Shown here piece after piece: positions 18,073-26,082 of a DNA stretch of 52,607 nt. Under the pieces are notes generated by a model that was not told where the DNA came from, did no database searches, and saw nothing but the letters and a program-made list of their open reading frames with translations. Made by a program: the position numbers and the translations under genes. Every line of letters begins with the position of its first letter. Position 1 is the stretch's first letter. The stretch covers positions 1 to 52,607 of the forward strand of contig JBBQRS010000018.1 in the NCBI GenBank assembly GCA_038214535.1, written 5' to 3'. Source of the DNA: JBBQRS01 sp038214535. Lineage in GTDB: Bacteria > Chloroflexota > Anaerolineae > CG2-30-64-16.

Positions 18073-18972
18073 ATGACGTTCAAGCCGGAGGAGTGTCTCG
18101 CCCGTTGGTACGGCCTGGTGGCCGTGGTCGTGTTGCCGCTGCTGAGCCTGCTGGGAGCGCTGGTCATTCTCAGCAGACCGGTAGGCGGGCTCAGTTTTCT
18201 GCTGACACTGTTGGTGCTCCTCAGCCTGGCGGCGGCGGTCTACATCGGCTATCGGACGCTGGGCGCGTTCACGCTGGAGTACTGGGTGGATCGCGACGCC
18301 GTCACGATGGTGTGGGGGCCAACTCGGCAGGTCGTGCCGATCGGCGCGATTCAGGAGATCATCGTGGGCGCTTCGGCCCAGGCGTTGACCCCGCCCCGCT
18401 TCTGGCATTGGCCGTGCGTTGACCGGCGGCGGATGCTGTATGCCAACGCGCTGGGGCTGGTCAACGCGTATGCGACACGCCCCCCGGCAGAGCAAATCTT
18501 CCTGACCACCACCGGCGAAACCTTTTCGCTCTCGCCGGTGGACGCCGCCGGCTTCGTCGCCGCGTTGCAGGAGCGGTACGCGCTGGGGCCGGCCCGGCAG
18601 GTGCAAACGGAAATTCAGCGCCCGCCGCTGTGGACGTGGTCGCTGTGGCGCGACCCTGTCGCGCTCTTTCTGATCTGGGCCGGGCTGTTCGGCGTGATCT
18701 TGCTGTTCGGCGTGCTCTCGTTTCGCTTTCCGCATCTTTCTTCCGACCTGCCGCTGCATTTTGACGTGAACGGCATCCCCGACCGCATCTCGTCCAAGAC
18801 CGGGCTGTTCGCCCTGCCGGTGATCGCGCTGCTGGCGTGGGGCTTCAATCTGATTGCAGGCATCGTGCTGTATCGGCGCGTCCAGCGCGGTGCAGCGTAT
18901 TTGCTGTGGGGCGGCGCGCTGGTCGTCCAGGGGATCGCCGGGCTGGCGCTGTTCAACCTGATGCGCTGGTAA
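18073..18972 (+). CDS. Membrane protein with bacterial PH-like domain and DUF1648-like C-terminus
   Basis: A 299-residue protein with two N-terminal membrane spans (about 14-33 and 40-60). A cytoplasmic PH-like domain follows (LEYWVDRDAVTMVWGPTRQV to IFLTTTGETFSLSPVD). Two to three further spans flank the segment LPLHFDVNGIPDRISSKTGL, which resembles the DUF1648 motif of SdpI-type proteins. Function is unknown; related proteins act in immunity to secreted peptides or in membrane homeostasis. It starts two bases after the surE stop, so it is cotranscribed. Confidence 0.7.
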   Translation: MTFKPEECLARWYGLVAVVVLPLLSLLGALVILSRPVGGLSFLLTLLVLLSLAAAVYIGYRTLGAFTLEYWVDRDAVTMVWGPTRQVVPIGAIQEIIVGASAQALTPPRFWHWPCVDRRRMLYANALGLVNAYATRPPAEQIFLTTTGETFSLSPVDAAGFVAALQERYALGPARQVQTEIQRPPLWTWSLWRDPVALFLIWAGLFGVILLFGVLSFRFPHLSSDLPLHFDVNGIPDRISSKTGLFALPVIALLAWGFNLIAGIVLYRRVQRGAAYLLWGGALVVQGIAGLALFNLMRW

Positions 18973-18993
18973 GAGGGCTGCTCATAAACCGCA

Positions 18994-19037
18994 ACCGCGG
19001 AGTGCGCACGCCACGAGGTGGTGTCAGATGCGCAGCG
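18994..19037. repeat. Palindromic intergenic element, family C, copy 3
   Basis: CCGCGGAGTGCGCACGCCAC and CAGATGCGCAGC preserve the family C core in a shorter form. It directly precedes the family B copy. Confidence 0.55.
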
Positions 19038-19043
19038 GTAGGC

Positions 19044-19105
19044 TCCTTCGTAGTGGCGGCTTTAGCCGCTGGGGCGGCCCAACGGCTGAAGCCGTCACTA
19101 CGAAG
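19044..19105. repeat. Inverted-repeat element, family B, copy 2
   Basis: CTTCGTAGTGGCGGCTTTAG pairs with CTGAAGCCGTCACTACGAAG across a GC-rich centre. Its last base is the first base of the GTG that opens the longest DUF92 reading frame. Confidence 0.8.
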
Positions 19106-20025
19106 TGGCCGGTCAGGCTCAAAGAGGGAAGCATGATGACAGGAGAGAACCCACGGAAGCCATCATCGGGCGGGTCGCGCTGGGGCTGGCGCTGAGCGGC
19201 GCAATCGGCGCGCTGGCGTATCTTGTCGGGGCGCTTTCACCCGGCGGCGTGATCGGCGCGACCCTGCTGGGCACAGCGATCCTGGGATTCGCAGGCTGGC
19301 CGTGGGCGATCTTGCTGGTGGCGTTTTTTGTCAGTTCGACCCTGCTTTCGTATTACGGCAAACGACGCAAGGCGCAATTGTTGGGCGAGGTCGCGAAGGG
19401 CCATCGCCGCGATCTGGCGCAGACCCTGGCAAATGCGGGGATCGCAGGCGCGCTTGCGCTGTGGGCCGGGGTGATCGGCCCCACGAACCCCGTCTATGCT
19501 ATACTGGCGCTGGCGTATGTGGGCGGGTTGGCAGCCGTCACCGCAGACACGTGGGCGACCGAGTTGGGGGTGCTGGCCGCGCAACCGCCGCGGCTGATCA
19601 CGACCGGCCGGCGCGTCGCTCCGGGTGCATCAGGGGGCGTGACGCCGGCGGGAACGCTGGCCGCGCTGACGGGCGCGTGTTTCATCGGGATGGTCGCTGC
19701 GCTGCTCGGTCCCGCTTCTCCCTTACCTGCATGGGTGTTGTGGCCGTCCGCCGTGGGGGCGATTTCCGCGCCGATGTGGGTCGGGGTCGCCGCAGTCGCC
19801 GGGCTGAGCGGGGCGCTCTGCGACAGTCTGCTGGGCGCGACCGTCCAGGCGGCGTATTATTGCGACGCGTGCGGGAAAGAGACGGAGCGCCCGGTGCATA
19901 CCTGCGGTCGGGAGACCACGTTGATCCGCGGCTGGGGCCGGATGGACAATGACGGGGTGAATTTCCTGGCTTCGGCGTGCGGGGTGGCCGTGGCGGTGCT
20001 GTTGGCGATTGGCATGATCGCATAG
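19105..20025 (+). CDS. DUF92 family integral membrane protein (start unresolved)
   Basis: The product belongs to the DUF92/TIGR00297 family, which is related to polyprenyl or phytol phosphate kinases. It has seven or so hydrophobic spans and the segments VGGLAAVTADTWATELGVLA, GASGGVTPAGTLAAL and LCDSLLGATVQA. A cysteine-containing stretch (CDACGKETERPVHTCGRE) precedes the last span. The listed GTG lies on the end of a repeat and has no ribosome site. A well-placed AAAGAGGGAAG before ATGATG (19133-19138) opens another frame that stops after 20 codons, so a one-base frameshift or assembly error near 19140-19170 is possible. A kinase role in isoprenoid metabolism is possible but not shown. Confidence 0.75.
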   Translation: MAGQAQRGKHDDRREPTEAIIGRVALGLALSGAIGALAYLVGALSPGGVIGATLLGTAILGFAGWPWAILLVAFFVSSTLLSYYGKRRKAQLLGEVAKGHRRDLAQTLANAGIAGALALWAGVIGPTNPVYAILALAYVGGLAAVTADTWATELGVLAAQPPRLITTGRRVAPGASGGVTPAGTLAALTGACFIGMVAALLGPASPLPAWVLWPSAVGAISAPMWVGVAAVAGLSGALCDSLLGATVQAAYYCDACGKETERPVHTCGRETTLIRGWGRMDNDGVNFLASACGVAVAVLLAIGMIA

Positions 20026-20040
20026 ACGCTTTGCGGCATT

Positions 20041-20111
20041 GGAGTGGAGGCTTTAGCCGGTGAAGCACAATATTCCTGTTGCCGGGAAAAACCGGCTAAA
20101 GCCTCCACTCC
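20041..20111. repeat. Perfect 21-bp inverted repeat related to family B
   Basis: Arms GGAGTGGAGGCTTTAGCCGG (plus T) and the exact complement at 20091-20111 enclose a 29-base loop. The shared GGCTTTAGCCG core links it to family B. Confidence 0.75.
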
Positions 20112-20192
20112 GGATGGTTTTGAATTGCGGCGCTCGCGAGGGGCCAGGCGATCGGTTGTGGATACGGATTTCTAGTGACATCGAGAGTGAAC

Positions 20193-20927
20193 ATGGTTCA
20201 GGCAAATGAGCCGGTGTTGAGCCTCATCATCCCCGCGTATAACGAGGAGAGGCGGCTGCCGAAATCGTTGGATCAGATCATCGAATTCATTGATGCAAAG
20301 CAGGAACCGCTCGAGGTTCTGATCGTGGAGAACGGCAGCACCGACCGCACAACCGAGATCGCGGAATCCTACGCGGCGCAACATCCGTACATCCGCGTGC
20401 TGCACAGCGATAAGGGCAAGGGCGCGGCCGTCAAAGAGGGGATGATGGCAGGGACGGGGCGCTATCTCTTCATCTGTGATTCCGATCTCTCCATGCCGAT
20501 CACCGAGGTGCGCAAGTTTTTGCCGTCGGCGCTGGGCGATTACGATGTGGCGATTGCGTCGCGAGAGGGGCCGGGCGCAAACCGCTACGGCGAACCGGCC
20601 TACCGGCATCTGATGGGGCGCGTGTTCAACCTGATCGTGCGGATCATGGCGATTCCCGGTTTCCAGGATACGCAGTGCGGGTTCAAGAGCTTCCGGCGCG
20701 AGGTGGGGCGTGAAGTGTTTGCGGACCTCACCATGACCGGGTGGGCCTTCGATGTCGAGGCGCTGTTCATCGCCATACAGCGCGGCTACAGGATCATCGC
20801 CGTGCCGATTGACTGGTATTTCGACGGCGACAGCCGGGTGAATCCCCTACACGATACGTGGCGCATGGTGCGCGACGTGATGAAAATCCGCATCAATCAC
20901 TGGCGCGGCGTGTACGATAACGCGTAA
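20193..20927 (+). CDS. Family 2 glycosyltransferase, dolichyl-phosphate glucosyltransferase type
   Basis: The GT-A domain opens LSLIIPAYNEERRLPKSLDQ and has LIVENGSTDRT, the DKGKGAAVKEGMM segment, the metal-binding FICDSDLSMP (DxD-like), DTQCGFKSFRREV and WAFDVEALFIA. This arrangement is typical of Alg5-like transferases that load glucose or another sugar on a polyprenyl phosphate. The 244 residues lack a C-terminal membrane domain. The ATG at 20193 is preceded by CGAGAGTGA; an upstream in-frame GTG at 20175 is less likely. It stands alone between repeats. Confidence 0.88.
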   Translation: MVQANEPVLSLIIPAYNEERRLPKSLDQIIEFIDAKQEPLEVLIVENGSTDRTTEIAESYAAQHPYIRVLHSDKGKGAAVKEGMMAGTGRYLFICDSDLSMPITEVRKFLPSALGDYDVAIASREGPGANRYGEPAYRHLMGRVFNLIVRIMAIPGFQDTQCGFKSFRREVGREVFADLTMTGWAFDVEALFIAIQRGYRIIAVPIDWYFDGDSRVNPLHDTWRMVRDVMKIRINHWRGVYDNA

Positions 20928-20929
20928 GG

Positions 20930-21520
20930 TCAGAAGATCAGCAGCAGCGCCACCAACGCGCTGGCTTCAAGCAGGTAAACCGGCCAGTACGCGGACAGAA
21001 ACCCCTGATGCAGCGTCTTATGGTGGAAGACGCGCATCCCCGCCAGGCCGCCCGGCCACCCACCCGCGATGCTCATCCCTTGCAAAATCACTTCCGGCAC
21101 GCGTTCGCCGCCAACCTGGGCGCGCGTCTTGTCAAACCCGAAGAATGCGAAGGTCGCAATGCCGGCGCTCAACATCCACAAGCCCCACCAGAGGCCCGGC
21201 GAACGGGGCCAACCGAACCATAGCCCCAGGCTCAACAACACGAACGCGATCAGTCCCAACCCCATCAAGCCATATTTCCAGATCGGGACGGTCAACACGG
21301 AACCGGGCTGCACATCAACCGCGGCCTCACCCCTTTGCCCGTTACGCACGCGATAGGTCACCTGTTGGCCGACGTGCGGCTGACCGGTGACATGGCGGAT
21401 GTGAAAGTAGACGTCCTGACCGCCTGCGGCATCGCGCCCCTGCGGGCGAATGAAGCCATAGCCACGTTCGGCGTTGTATTTGACGATGACTCCGCGCTGG
21501 GCTGTCTCCGATTCCACCAC
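20930..21520 (-). CDS. Cold-shock-domain/DUF1294 membrane protein
   Basis: Residues about 8-65 form an OB-fold cold-shock domain (GVIVKYNAERGYGFIRPQG, DVYFHIRHVTG). Two hydrophobic spans follow (GLMGLGLIAFVLLSLGLWFG and GLWMLSAGIATFAFFGFDK), then the DUF1294 signature GGWPGGLAGMRVFHHKTLH and a last span. The fusion is known in bacteria, with function unknown; an RNA-binding domain tethered to the membrane is the straightforward inference. It converges with the glycosyltransferase, two bases apart. Confidence 0.82.
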   Translation of the reverse strand: MVESETAQRGVIVKYNAERGYGFIRPQGRDAAGGQDVYFHIRHVTGQPHVGQQVTYRVRNGQRGEAAVDVQPGSVLTVPIWKYGLMGLGLIAFVLLSLGLWFGWPRSPGLWWGLWMLSAGIATFAFFGFDKTRAQVGGERVPEVILQGMSIAGGWPGGLAGMRVFHHKTLHQGFLSAYWPVYLLEASALVALLLIF

Positions 21521-21564
21521 GTGCGTCTCCCGATTTTGAGTGCGGCGTGAAGTTTTTTAGCCAA

Positions 21565-21598
21565 CCCGTGGAGTGCGCATCCTCAGATGCGCATCAGT
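21565..21598. repeat. Palindromic intergenic element, family C, copy 4
   Basis: GGAGTGCGCATCCTCAGATG continues into the TCA that forms the stop of the DNA methyltransferase, so the element supplies the last codons and stop of that gene. Confidence 0.65.
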
Positions 21599-22592
21599 CG
21601 CCATCGTCCGCATGTGCGGTCAGGTAACGCCATAACGCGACGTGTGGCGCAGGGTCGAGGCGGGCCAGACGCAGGAGGGTCTTCTCCACGCCGATCGGGT
21701 TGCGCTCGACCAGCGTAGCGTGGCGGCCCAGCCGCGCCGCCGCGACGCCCGTCGTGCCCGCGCCCGCGAAGAAATCGCCCACGCGGTCGCCGGGGCGGCT
21801 GGACGCGTTGATGATCCGCGCCAGCAACGCTTCGGGTTTCTGCGTCTCATAGCCCACGCGCTCCGAGTGGATGCGCGCCACCACCGGGAAATACCACCAG
21901 TCTTCGGGCACCTTGCCGCGCGCCAGGTTCGGAACCTTGCCGAAGCCGGCCTTGCGACTGCTCGCGAAGGTCTTGACGGTGGATGCGTTATAGGGCACGC
22001 GCACGGCGTCGGCATCGAAGAAATAGTCGGGGCCGCGCGTGTAGGCCAGGATGGTGTCGTGCTTGCGCTTGAAGGCCGAACGGATGGGCGACGGGCCGTG
22101 ATAGCACCAGATGATCTCGTTGAGAAAGCGGCCGCGCCCGAAGAGCCGATCCAACTCGACCTTGACATAGTGAACGGCGTGCCAGTCGAGATGAACGTAG
22201 AGCGTGCCGGAAGCGGTCAGCAGGTCGCGGGCAAAGGCGAGCCGGCGGAAGAGCCACGTCAGGTAAGCGTCGAAATCGCGGTCGTCGCGATAGGCGCGCA
22301 CCGCCGCAGACTGACGGCCGCGTTCGCCCTCCACGCGCGCCTGATACGCCTTGCCACTGCCGAAGGGCGGATCGAGGTAGAGCAGTTGCATTGTCCCCGC
22401 CCACGCCGCGCCGAGTTGCTCGAGCAGGGCCAGGTTTTCGGCGCAATAGAGCGCGACCTCAGCCGGGCCGGCGCCGCTGAAACCGTCGGGCAGGGGCACG
22501 GCGAACGGGGCCGCGTCTGCCGCGTCTGTCACCGCCAGCGCGGGCAGGTTCAGTTGCGTATAGTTGTGCTCGTAGGTTCCGCGTCCCGCCAT
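21594..22592 (-). CDS. Solitary site-specific DNA methyltransferase (N6-adenine/N4-cytosine, beta type)
   Basis: The 332 residues have motif IV DPPF in LLYLDPPFGSGKAYQARV, followed later by the SAM-binding motif I FFAGAGTTGVAAARLG. This is the beta-class order. YETQKPEALLARIINASSRP immediately precedes motif I. The target recognition region would lie between (WCYHGPSPIRSAFKRKHD). No restriction endonuclease gene is next to it, so a solitary regulatory or orphan methylase is likely. Its end runs into a repeat element, so the C-terminus may be slightly extended compared with relatives. Confidence 0.87.
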   Translation of the reverse strand: MAGRGTYEHNYTQLNLPALAVTDAADAAPFAVPLPDGFSGAGPAEVALYCAENLALLEQLGAAWAGTMQLLYLDPPFGSGKAYQARVEGERGRQSAAVRAYRDDRDFDAYLTWLFRRLAFARDLLTASGTLYVHLDWHAVHYVKVELDRLFGRGRFLNEIIWCYHGPSPIRSAFKRKHDTILAYTRGPDYFFDADAVRVPYNASTVKTFASSRKAGFGKVPNLARGKVPEDWWYFPVVARIHSERVGYETQKPEALLARIINASSRPGDRVGDFFAGAGTTGVAAARLGRHATLVERNPIGVEKTLLRLARLDPAPHVALWRYLTAHADDGD

Positions 22593-22675
22593 GTGATGCG
22601 CTCCGTAGGTTCACATGATAGCGCAGCGCGACAGAGAGGGCAATTTACGGATTTCAAAACTCGTCAAAATTTAAC

Positions 22676-22720
22676 TTGACAAAAGTCACATAACACCGTA
22701 TTATATCGTAGACGGATATA
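22676..22720 (+). promoter_or_regulatory. padR promoter with overlapping dyad operator
   Basis: TTGACA at 22676-22681, 17-base spacer, TATTAT at 22699-22704. Overlapping the -10 and start point is the dyad TATATC-N7-GATATA (22702-22720), a plausible autoregulatory site for the PadR protein encoded next. AT-rich compared with surroundings. Confidence 0.65.
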
Positions 22721-22754
22721 TCCAATGACGATAGATTGCACTGGGAGGTGAATC

Positions 22755-23117
22755 TTGGACAAAAACACATCCATTCCGAATGACATTCTGCCGCTCACAC
22801 CGGCAACTTTCAACATTCTGCTGGCGCTGGCCGACGGCGAAAAGCATGGGTACGCCATCATGCTCGAGGTAGAAGCCTGCACGAACGGCGAGGTGAGCAT
22901 GGGGCCGGGCACGCTCTATGGCTCGATCAAGCGGATGTTGGCAGCCGGGTTGATCGAGGAAAGCGATCAACGCCCCGACCCGGCGCTGGATGACGAGCGG
23001 CGGCGCTACTATCGCCTGACGGGCGTGGGGCAACGCGTGCTGAAGGCCGAAGCCGAACGACTCTCGCGCCAGATCGCGGTCGCCCGCCTGAAGCAAGTCT
23101 TGAACGCAGTCTCCTGA
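22755..23117 (+). CDS. PadR-family transcriptional regulator
   Basis: A 120-residue winged-helix repressor: LPLTPATFNILLALADGEKH, GYAIMLEVEA, the recognition region MGPGTLYGSIKRMLAAGLIE, the wing DERRRYYRLTGVGQRVL and a C-terminal dimer helix. TTG start at 22755 with GGGAGGTGA seven bases upstream. PadR proteins usually repress their own operon, here including the downstream membrane protein; a dyad sits on the promoter. The inducer is unknown. Confidence 0.9.
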   Translation: MDKNTSIPNDILPLTPATFNILLALADGEKHGYAIMLEVEACTNGEVSMGPGTLYGSIKRMLAAGLIEESDQRPDPALDDERRRYYRLTGVGQRVLKAEAERLSRQIAVARLKQVLNAVS

Positions 23118-23129
23118 AGGCGGTGCAAC

Positions 23130-24008
23130 GTGACGCAGCGACAACCCGAAGCTAGATCCGTCGCCCTTTCCACCCAGATATACGCGGCCATGTTGCGCGC
23201 CTACCCGGCCGCCTTCCGCGCCGAGTACGCCGAGCCGATGGCGCAACTCTTTCGAGATCGCTGTCGCGCGGCGCATCGCACGGGCGGGCCGGCGGCGCTC
23301 TTGATCTTATGGCCGCATACCCTGGCCGACTATATCCGCACGACAATCGAAGAACATGCCAGCGGAGGTATTCAAATGACACGAGAAACGTTCCTGAAGC
23401 TCAGTGGGTGGGCGTTGTTGATCGGCGCCTTCGCACTGATCGTAGGCCTGGAGGCCAGCGGCAGGCCGGAGTATGACCCCTACAACGCGCTCAGCCGGGG
23501 GATTGATCGCTACGCGAATGCCGCTGCCGATTTCCTGCTCACCATCGGCTTCCTGCTGATCAGCCTGGGGGTCGCCGGCCTGCTGGCGCGCTATGGCAAG
23601 GCGGCAGGCCGGCTGGGACAGGTCGCCCTGGTGGTCAGCGTGGCAAGCGGGTTGATCGCCGCCGCCAGTAGCGTGATGGGAGCGCTGGGGATTGCCGATG
23701 GCATCCTCTGGCCGCTGTCCATGCTGAGCCTGACGTTGATGTTCACAGGATTGCTGATCTTCGGTGTCAGTTGCCTGCAACGCGATTTGATGCCACGCTG
23801 GAATGTGCTGCCCCTGCTGGCTGCCGTGTGGATACCGGCATGGATGCTGTTGGGGGTCGTCTCGCAAGTGCTAACGGGAAACTTCCTTGAGCTATCTCAG
23901 ACTGTGAGCGCAGTCCTGCTGCTGGCGTCTTTCGGGGGCCTTGCCCTGCTCGGCTTCGCGTTGCTGACCGCTACGAAGACCGCATATCCGGAAGCGGGCG
24001 CAGCCTGA
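23130..24008 (+). CDS. Membrane protein paired with PadR regulator
   Basis: The GTG start is 12 bases after the padR stop. Residues about 15-75 resemble the short 'permease prefix' seen with PadR partners (AMLRAYPAAFRAEYAEPMAQ, LILWPHTLADYI). About six hydrophobic spans follow from residue 85 on, with no recognisable catalytic motif. PadR-linked membrane proteins of this kind are often envelope-stress or export-related, but the role here is unassigned. A hairpin at 24032-24068 ends the unit. Confidence 0.65.
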   Translation: MTQRQPEARSVALSTQIYAAMLRAYPAAFRAEYAEPMAQLFRDRCRAAHRTGGPAALLILWPHTLADYIRTTIEEHASGGIQMTRETFLKLSGWALLIGAFALIVGLEASGRPEYDPYNALSRGIDRYANAAADFLLTIGFLLISLGVAGLLARYGKAAGRLGQVALVVSVASGLIAAASSVMGALGIADGILWPLSMLSLTLMFTGLLIFGVSCLQRDLMPRWNVLPLLAAVWIPAWMLLGVVSQVLTGNFLELSQTVSAVLLLASFGGLALLGFALLTATKTAYPEAGAA

Positions 24009-24031
24009 AACATCCAGTCACCCGACATTTC

Positions 24032-24068
24032 GCCGGGAGTCGCCGTATCTTGCTCAGCGACTCCCGGC
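24032..24068. terminator. 12-bp hairpin after the PadR operon
   Basis: GCCGGGAGTCGC and GCGACTCCCGGC pair perfectly over a 13-base loop. No T-run follows; it is placed 24 bases past the membrane-protein stop. Confidence 0.5.
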
Positions 24069-24133
24069 AAAGCCCTCCCTCTGCGCCCATGTTTGCAACC
24101 CAGGAAATCTAAATATAGGCGCTTCTCAGGCAT

Positions 24134-24172
24134 CGGAGTTGAGGCTGTCGGGCCGGGACAGCCTCAACTCCG
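24134..24172. repeat. 16-bp inverted repeat, possible second terminator
   Basis: CGGAGTTGAGGCTGTC and GACAGCCTCAACTCCG flank GGGCCGG. It resembles the 20041-20111 palindrome in its GGAG-TGAGGCT edge. Between 24173 and 24363 there is AT-richer DNA with no gene visible. Confidence 0.55.
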
Positions 24173-24363
24173 GGTAAATTTGGAGTTCCTGCCCGCTCCT
24201 CCTCCGAGTTGACCGAAGCCCCTCTTCCAGATAAAATAGCAAAATGCGAAATAAATTCAGCCCCACAAGCGTCTGCCATGCATAATCGGGGGGATGGATA
24301 TACGGAATACGCCGCCGGCGCGCTCGTTTGTTGGAGAACGCCGCGGCTTCATGGGATGATTTC

Positions 24364-25776
24364 GTGACAAGTAGCTTCTCTTTGCCGTGGAGTAAGAAGA
24401 AAGCGAAGATCGTCTGGATAGACCTGGGTGACCTGGGCGACCTGGTTCACCCGGACGGACCCCACGAACAGTGGCAAGACCACGGGCTGGGACTCCTTCG
24501 CACCATCCTGCACCAAAACGGCATCATCACCGATGTCGTGTCTACCCGCGCCGTGACCTCGTGGGATCAACTGAAGAAGCAACTCGCGGGCTATGACATG
24601 GCGCTGATGAACGTGCGCAGCTACACCTTCCCCGCCGGGCGCAAGGCCGCCGAAATTTTCAAGCAGGTCAACCCGCACGGCGTGGTTTCGGCGGGCGGGA
24701 TGCACGCGACGGTCGCGCCCGATGAGATGCTCAAGGTGCCCTACTTCGACCATATCTGCCAGGGGCCGGGCGAGAAAGTCATCGTGGACCTGGTGCGCGA
24801 TCCCGGCGCGTTCCCGCGCCTGATCCAGGGCGTCGGGGCGAGTTCGATGGCCGAATGGCCGATGATTGACCGCACCCTGTGGCCGAAGCCGGCGAGCCGA
24901 AGGGTCAGCCGCAAGTTCAACTGGCCGCTGGAGCCGGAATGCGGCTGGGGGCCGCCGCCGGTCGCCACGATCCTCACCAGCCGGGTCTGCCCGTGGCAGT
25001 GCGTGTTTTGCAACGAGAACTCGTACATCCCGAACATGGGTCGCCGCCCGGTGGACGCCGTCATCGAGGAACTCAACTATCTCGACGACCATTATGGCGT
25101 CGGCTCGATCGTGATTCACGACTCGATGTTCTTCCAGAACCCCAGTTGGCTGCGCGAGTGGATCGCGAAATATCCGCGGGACGCGAACAAGCCGTGGCCC
25201 TACTGGGCAGCCGCGCGCTCGGACACGGTGCGCCAGTGGCCCGACCTGTTCGAGGCGCTGATCCGCGAGACCGGCTGGAACATGGTCTCCATCGGCTTCG
25301 AGTCGGGCAGCGACCGCATCTTGCGCCTGCTCAACAAGGAATGCACCGAGGACGACAACAACTTCACGATTGACCTGGTGAACCGCGTGGGCGACGACAT
25401 GGCGCGCCAGGGCAAGGAGCCGCCGCGCTTCTGGGCGAACATCATGCTGGGCATCCCCGGCGAGACGCACGAGGACGCGTTCCAGACGATGCGAATGCTC
25501 AAGCGCATGAAGCGCGTCTACCCGTCCATCTCCTACTACGCGCCCTATCCCGGCTCGGCGCTCGGCTTCCAGATCATCGCCGAGGGCAAGAGCCTGATGT
25601 CTATGGAGAACTATCACCGCTTCCCCGACGACGAGAAGGTGAAAGGCGTGGACTACAACTTCTATCGCGAACTGTTGGCCGGGAAGTATGACGCGGAGGT
25701 CAACCGCGGGCTGTCGGCGGAAGAGACGCGGCGCGGGTATCAGGGCCTCTACGCGCAGACATTGACGAAGGCATGA
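24364..25776 (+). CDS. B12-binding-type radical SAM protein
   Basis: About 470 residues from the GTG at 24364 (a GGATGA site lies five bases upstream; an in-frame TTG at 24328 is less likely). An N-terminal cobalamin-binding-like Rossmann domain (about 15-160: GLGLLRTILHQNGIITDVVS, VVSAGGMHATVAPDEM) is followed by the radical SAM domain with CPWQCVFC (cysteines about 209, 213, 216) and later FESGSDRILRLLN. The DxHxxG cobalamin ligand is not seen, as in BchE-like relatives. The reaction is unknown; methylation or ring chemistry are family options. The stop overlaps the start of a 69-residue gene (ATGATGA). Confidence 0.88.
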   Translation: MTSSFSLPWSKKKAKIVWIDLGDLGDLVHPDGPHEQWQDHGLGLLRTILHQNGIITDVVSTRAVTSWDQLKKQLAGYDMALMNVRSYTFPAGRKAAEIFKQVNPHGVVSAGGMHATVAPDEMLKVPYFDHICQGPGEKVIVDLVRDPGAFPRLIQGVGASSMAEWPMIDRTLWPKPASRRVSRKFNWPLEPECGWGPPPVATILTSRVCPWQCVFCNENSYIPNMGRRPVDAVIEELNYLDDHYGVGSIVIHDSMFFQNPSWLREWIAKYPRDANKPWPYWAAARSDTVRQWPDLFEALIRETGWNMVSIGFESGSDRILRLLNKECTEDDNNFTIDLVNRVGDDMARQGKEPPRFWANIMLGIPGETHEDAFQTMRMLKRMKRVYPSISYYAPYPGSALGFQIIAEGKSLMSMENYHRFPDDEKVKGVDYNFYRELLAGKYDAEVNRGLSAEETRRGYQGLYAQTLTKA

Positions 25777-25982
25777 TGAGCAGCTTCAGCAATCCCCACT
25801 ACATGTATCTTTTCAGCCTCACGAACGGCAAGCACAAGCTGGCCTACGGCGAGTCGCCGGAAGACGCGCTGGCGATCCTCAGCATCCGCCTGACGCCGCA
25901 GGAGATGGCCGAGATCATCCGCGATGACTACATCAAGATCAGCCAGCGCGAGCTACAGAAGTACGCCAAAGACCTGGGCTAG
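25773..25982 (+). CDS. Small protein coupled to radical SAM gene
   Basis: A 69-residue protein that I do not recognise. The sequence suggests two beta strands (YMYLFSLTNGKHKLAYG) then helices (SPEDALAILSIRLTPQEMAE and later QRELQKYAKDLG). It is acidic-basic mixed and has no signal peptide or cysteines. Its ATG overlaps the stop of the radical SAM gene, which implies translational coupling and suggests a partner or substrate-binding subunit. It shows no leader-core pattern expected of a peptide precursor. Confidence 0.7.
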   Translation: MMSSFSNPHYMYLFSLTNGKHKLAYGESPEDALAILSIRLTPQEMAEIIRDDYIKISQRELQKYAKDLG

Positions 25983-26008
25983 GATCTATCCGAAAACTGC
26001 GCGGCGCC

Positions 26009-26073
26009 CCCTTTGTAGTGACGGCTTCAGCCGTTGGGGGCGACAGAGCGGCTGAAGCCGTCACTACAAAGGG
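26009..26073. repeat. Inverted-repeat element, family B, intact copy
   Basis: Perfect 25-base arms, left CCCTTTGTAGTGACGGCTTC plus CAGCCG (26009-26033) and its complement at 26049-26073, separated by 15 bases. The terminal AAAGGG lies ten bases before the next ATG and could act as its ribosome site. Confidence 0.85.
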
Positions 26074-26082
26074 AATAGCGTA

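Noticed and set aside
24349..25617. 422-residue minus-strand frame opposite the radical SAM gene
   Set aside because: Low-complexity Arg/His/Val composition typical of antisense frames; the plus strand has the CxxxCxxC and family motifs.
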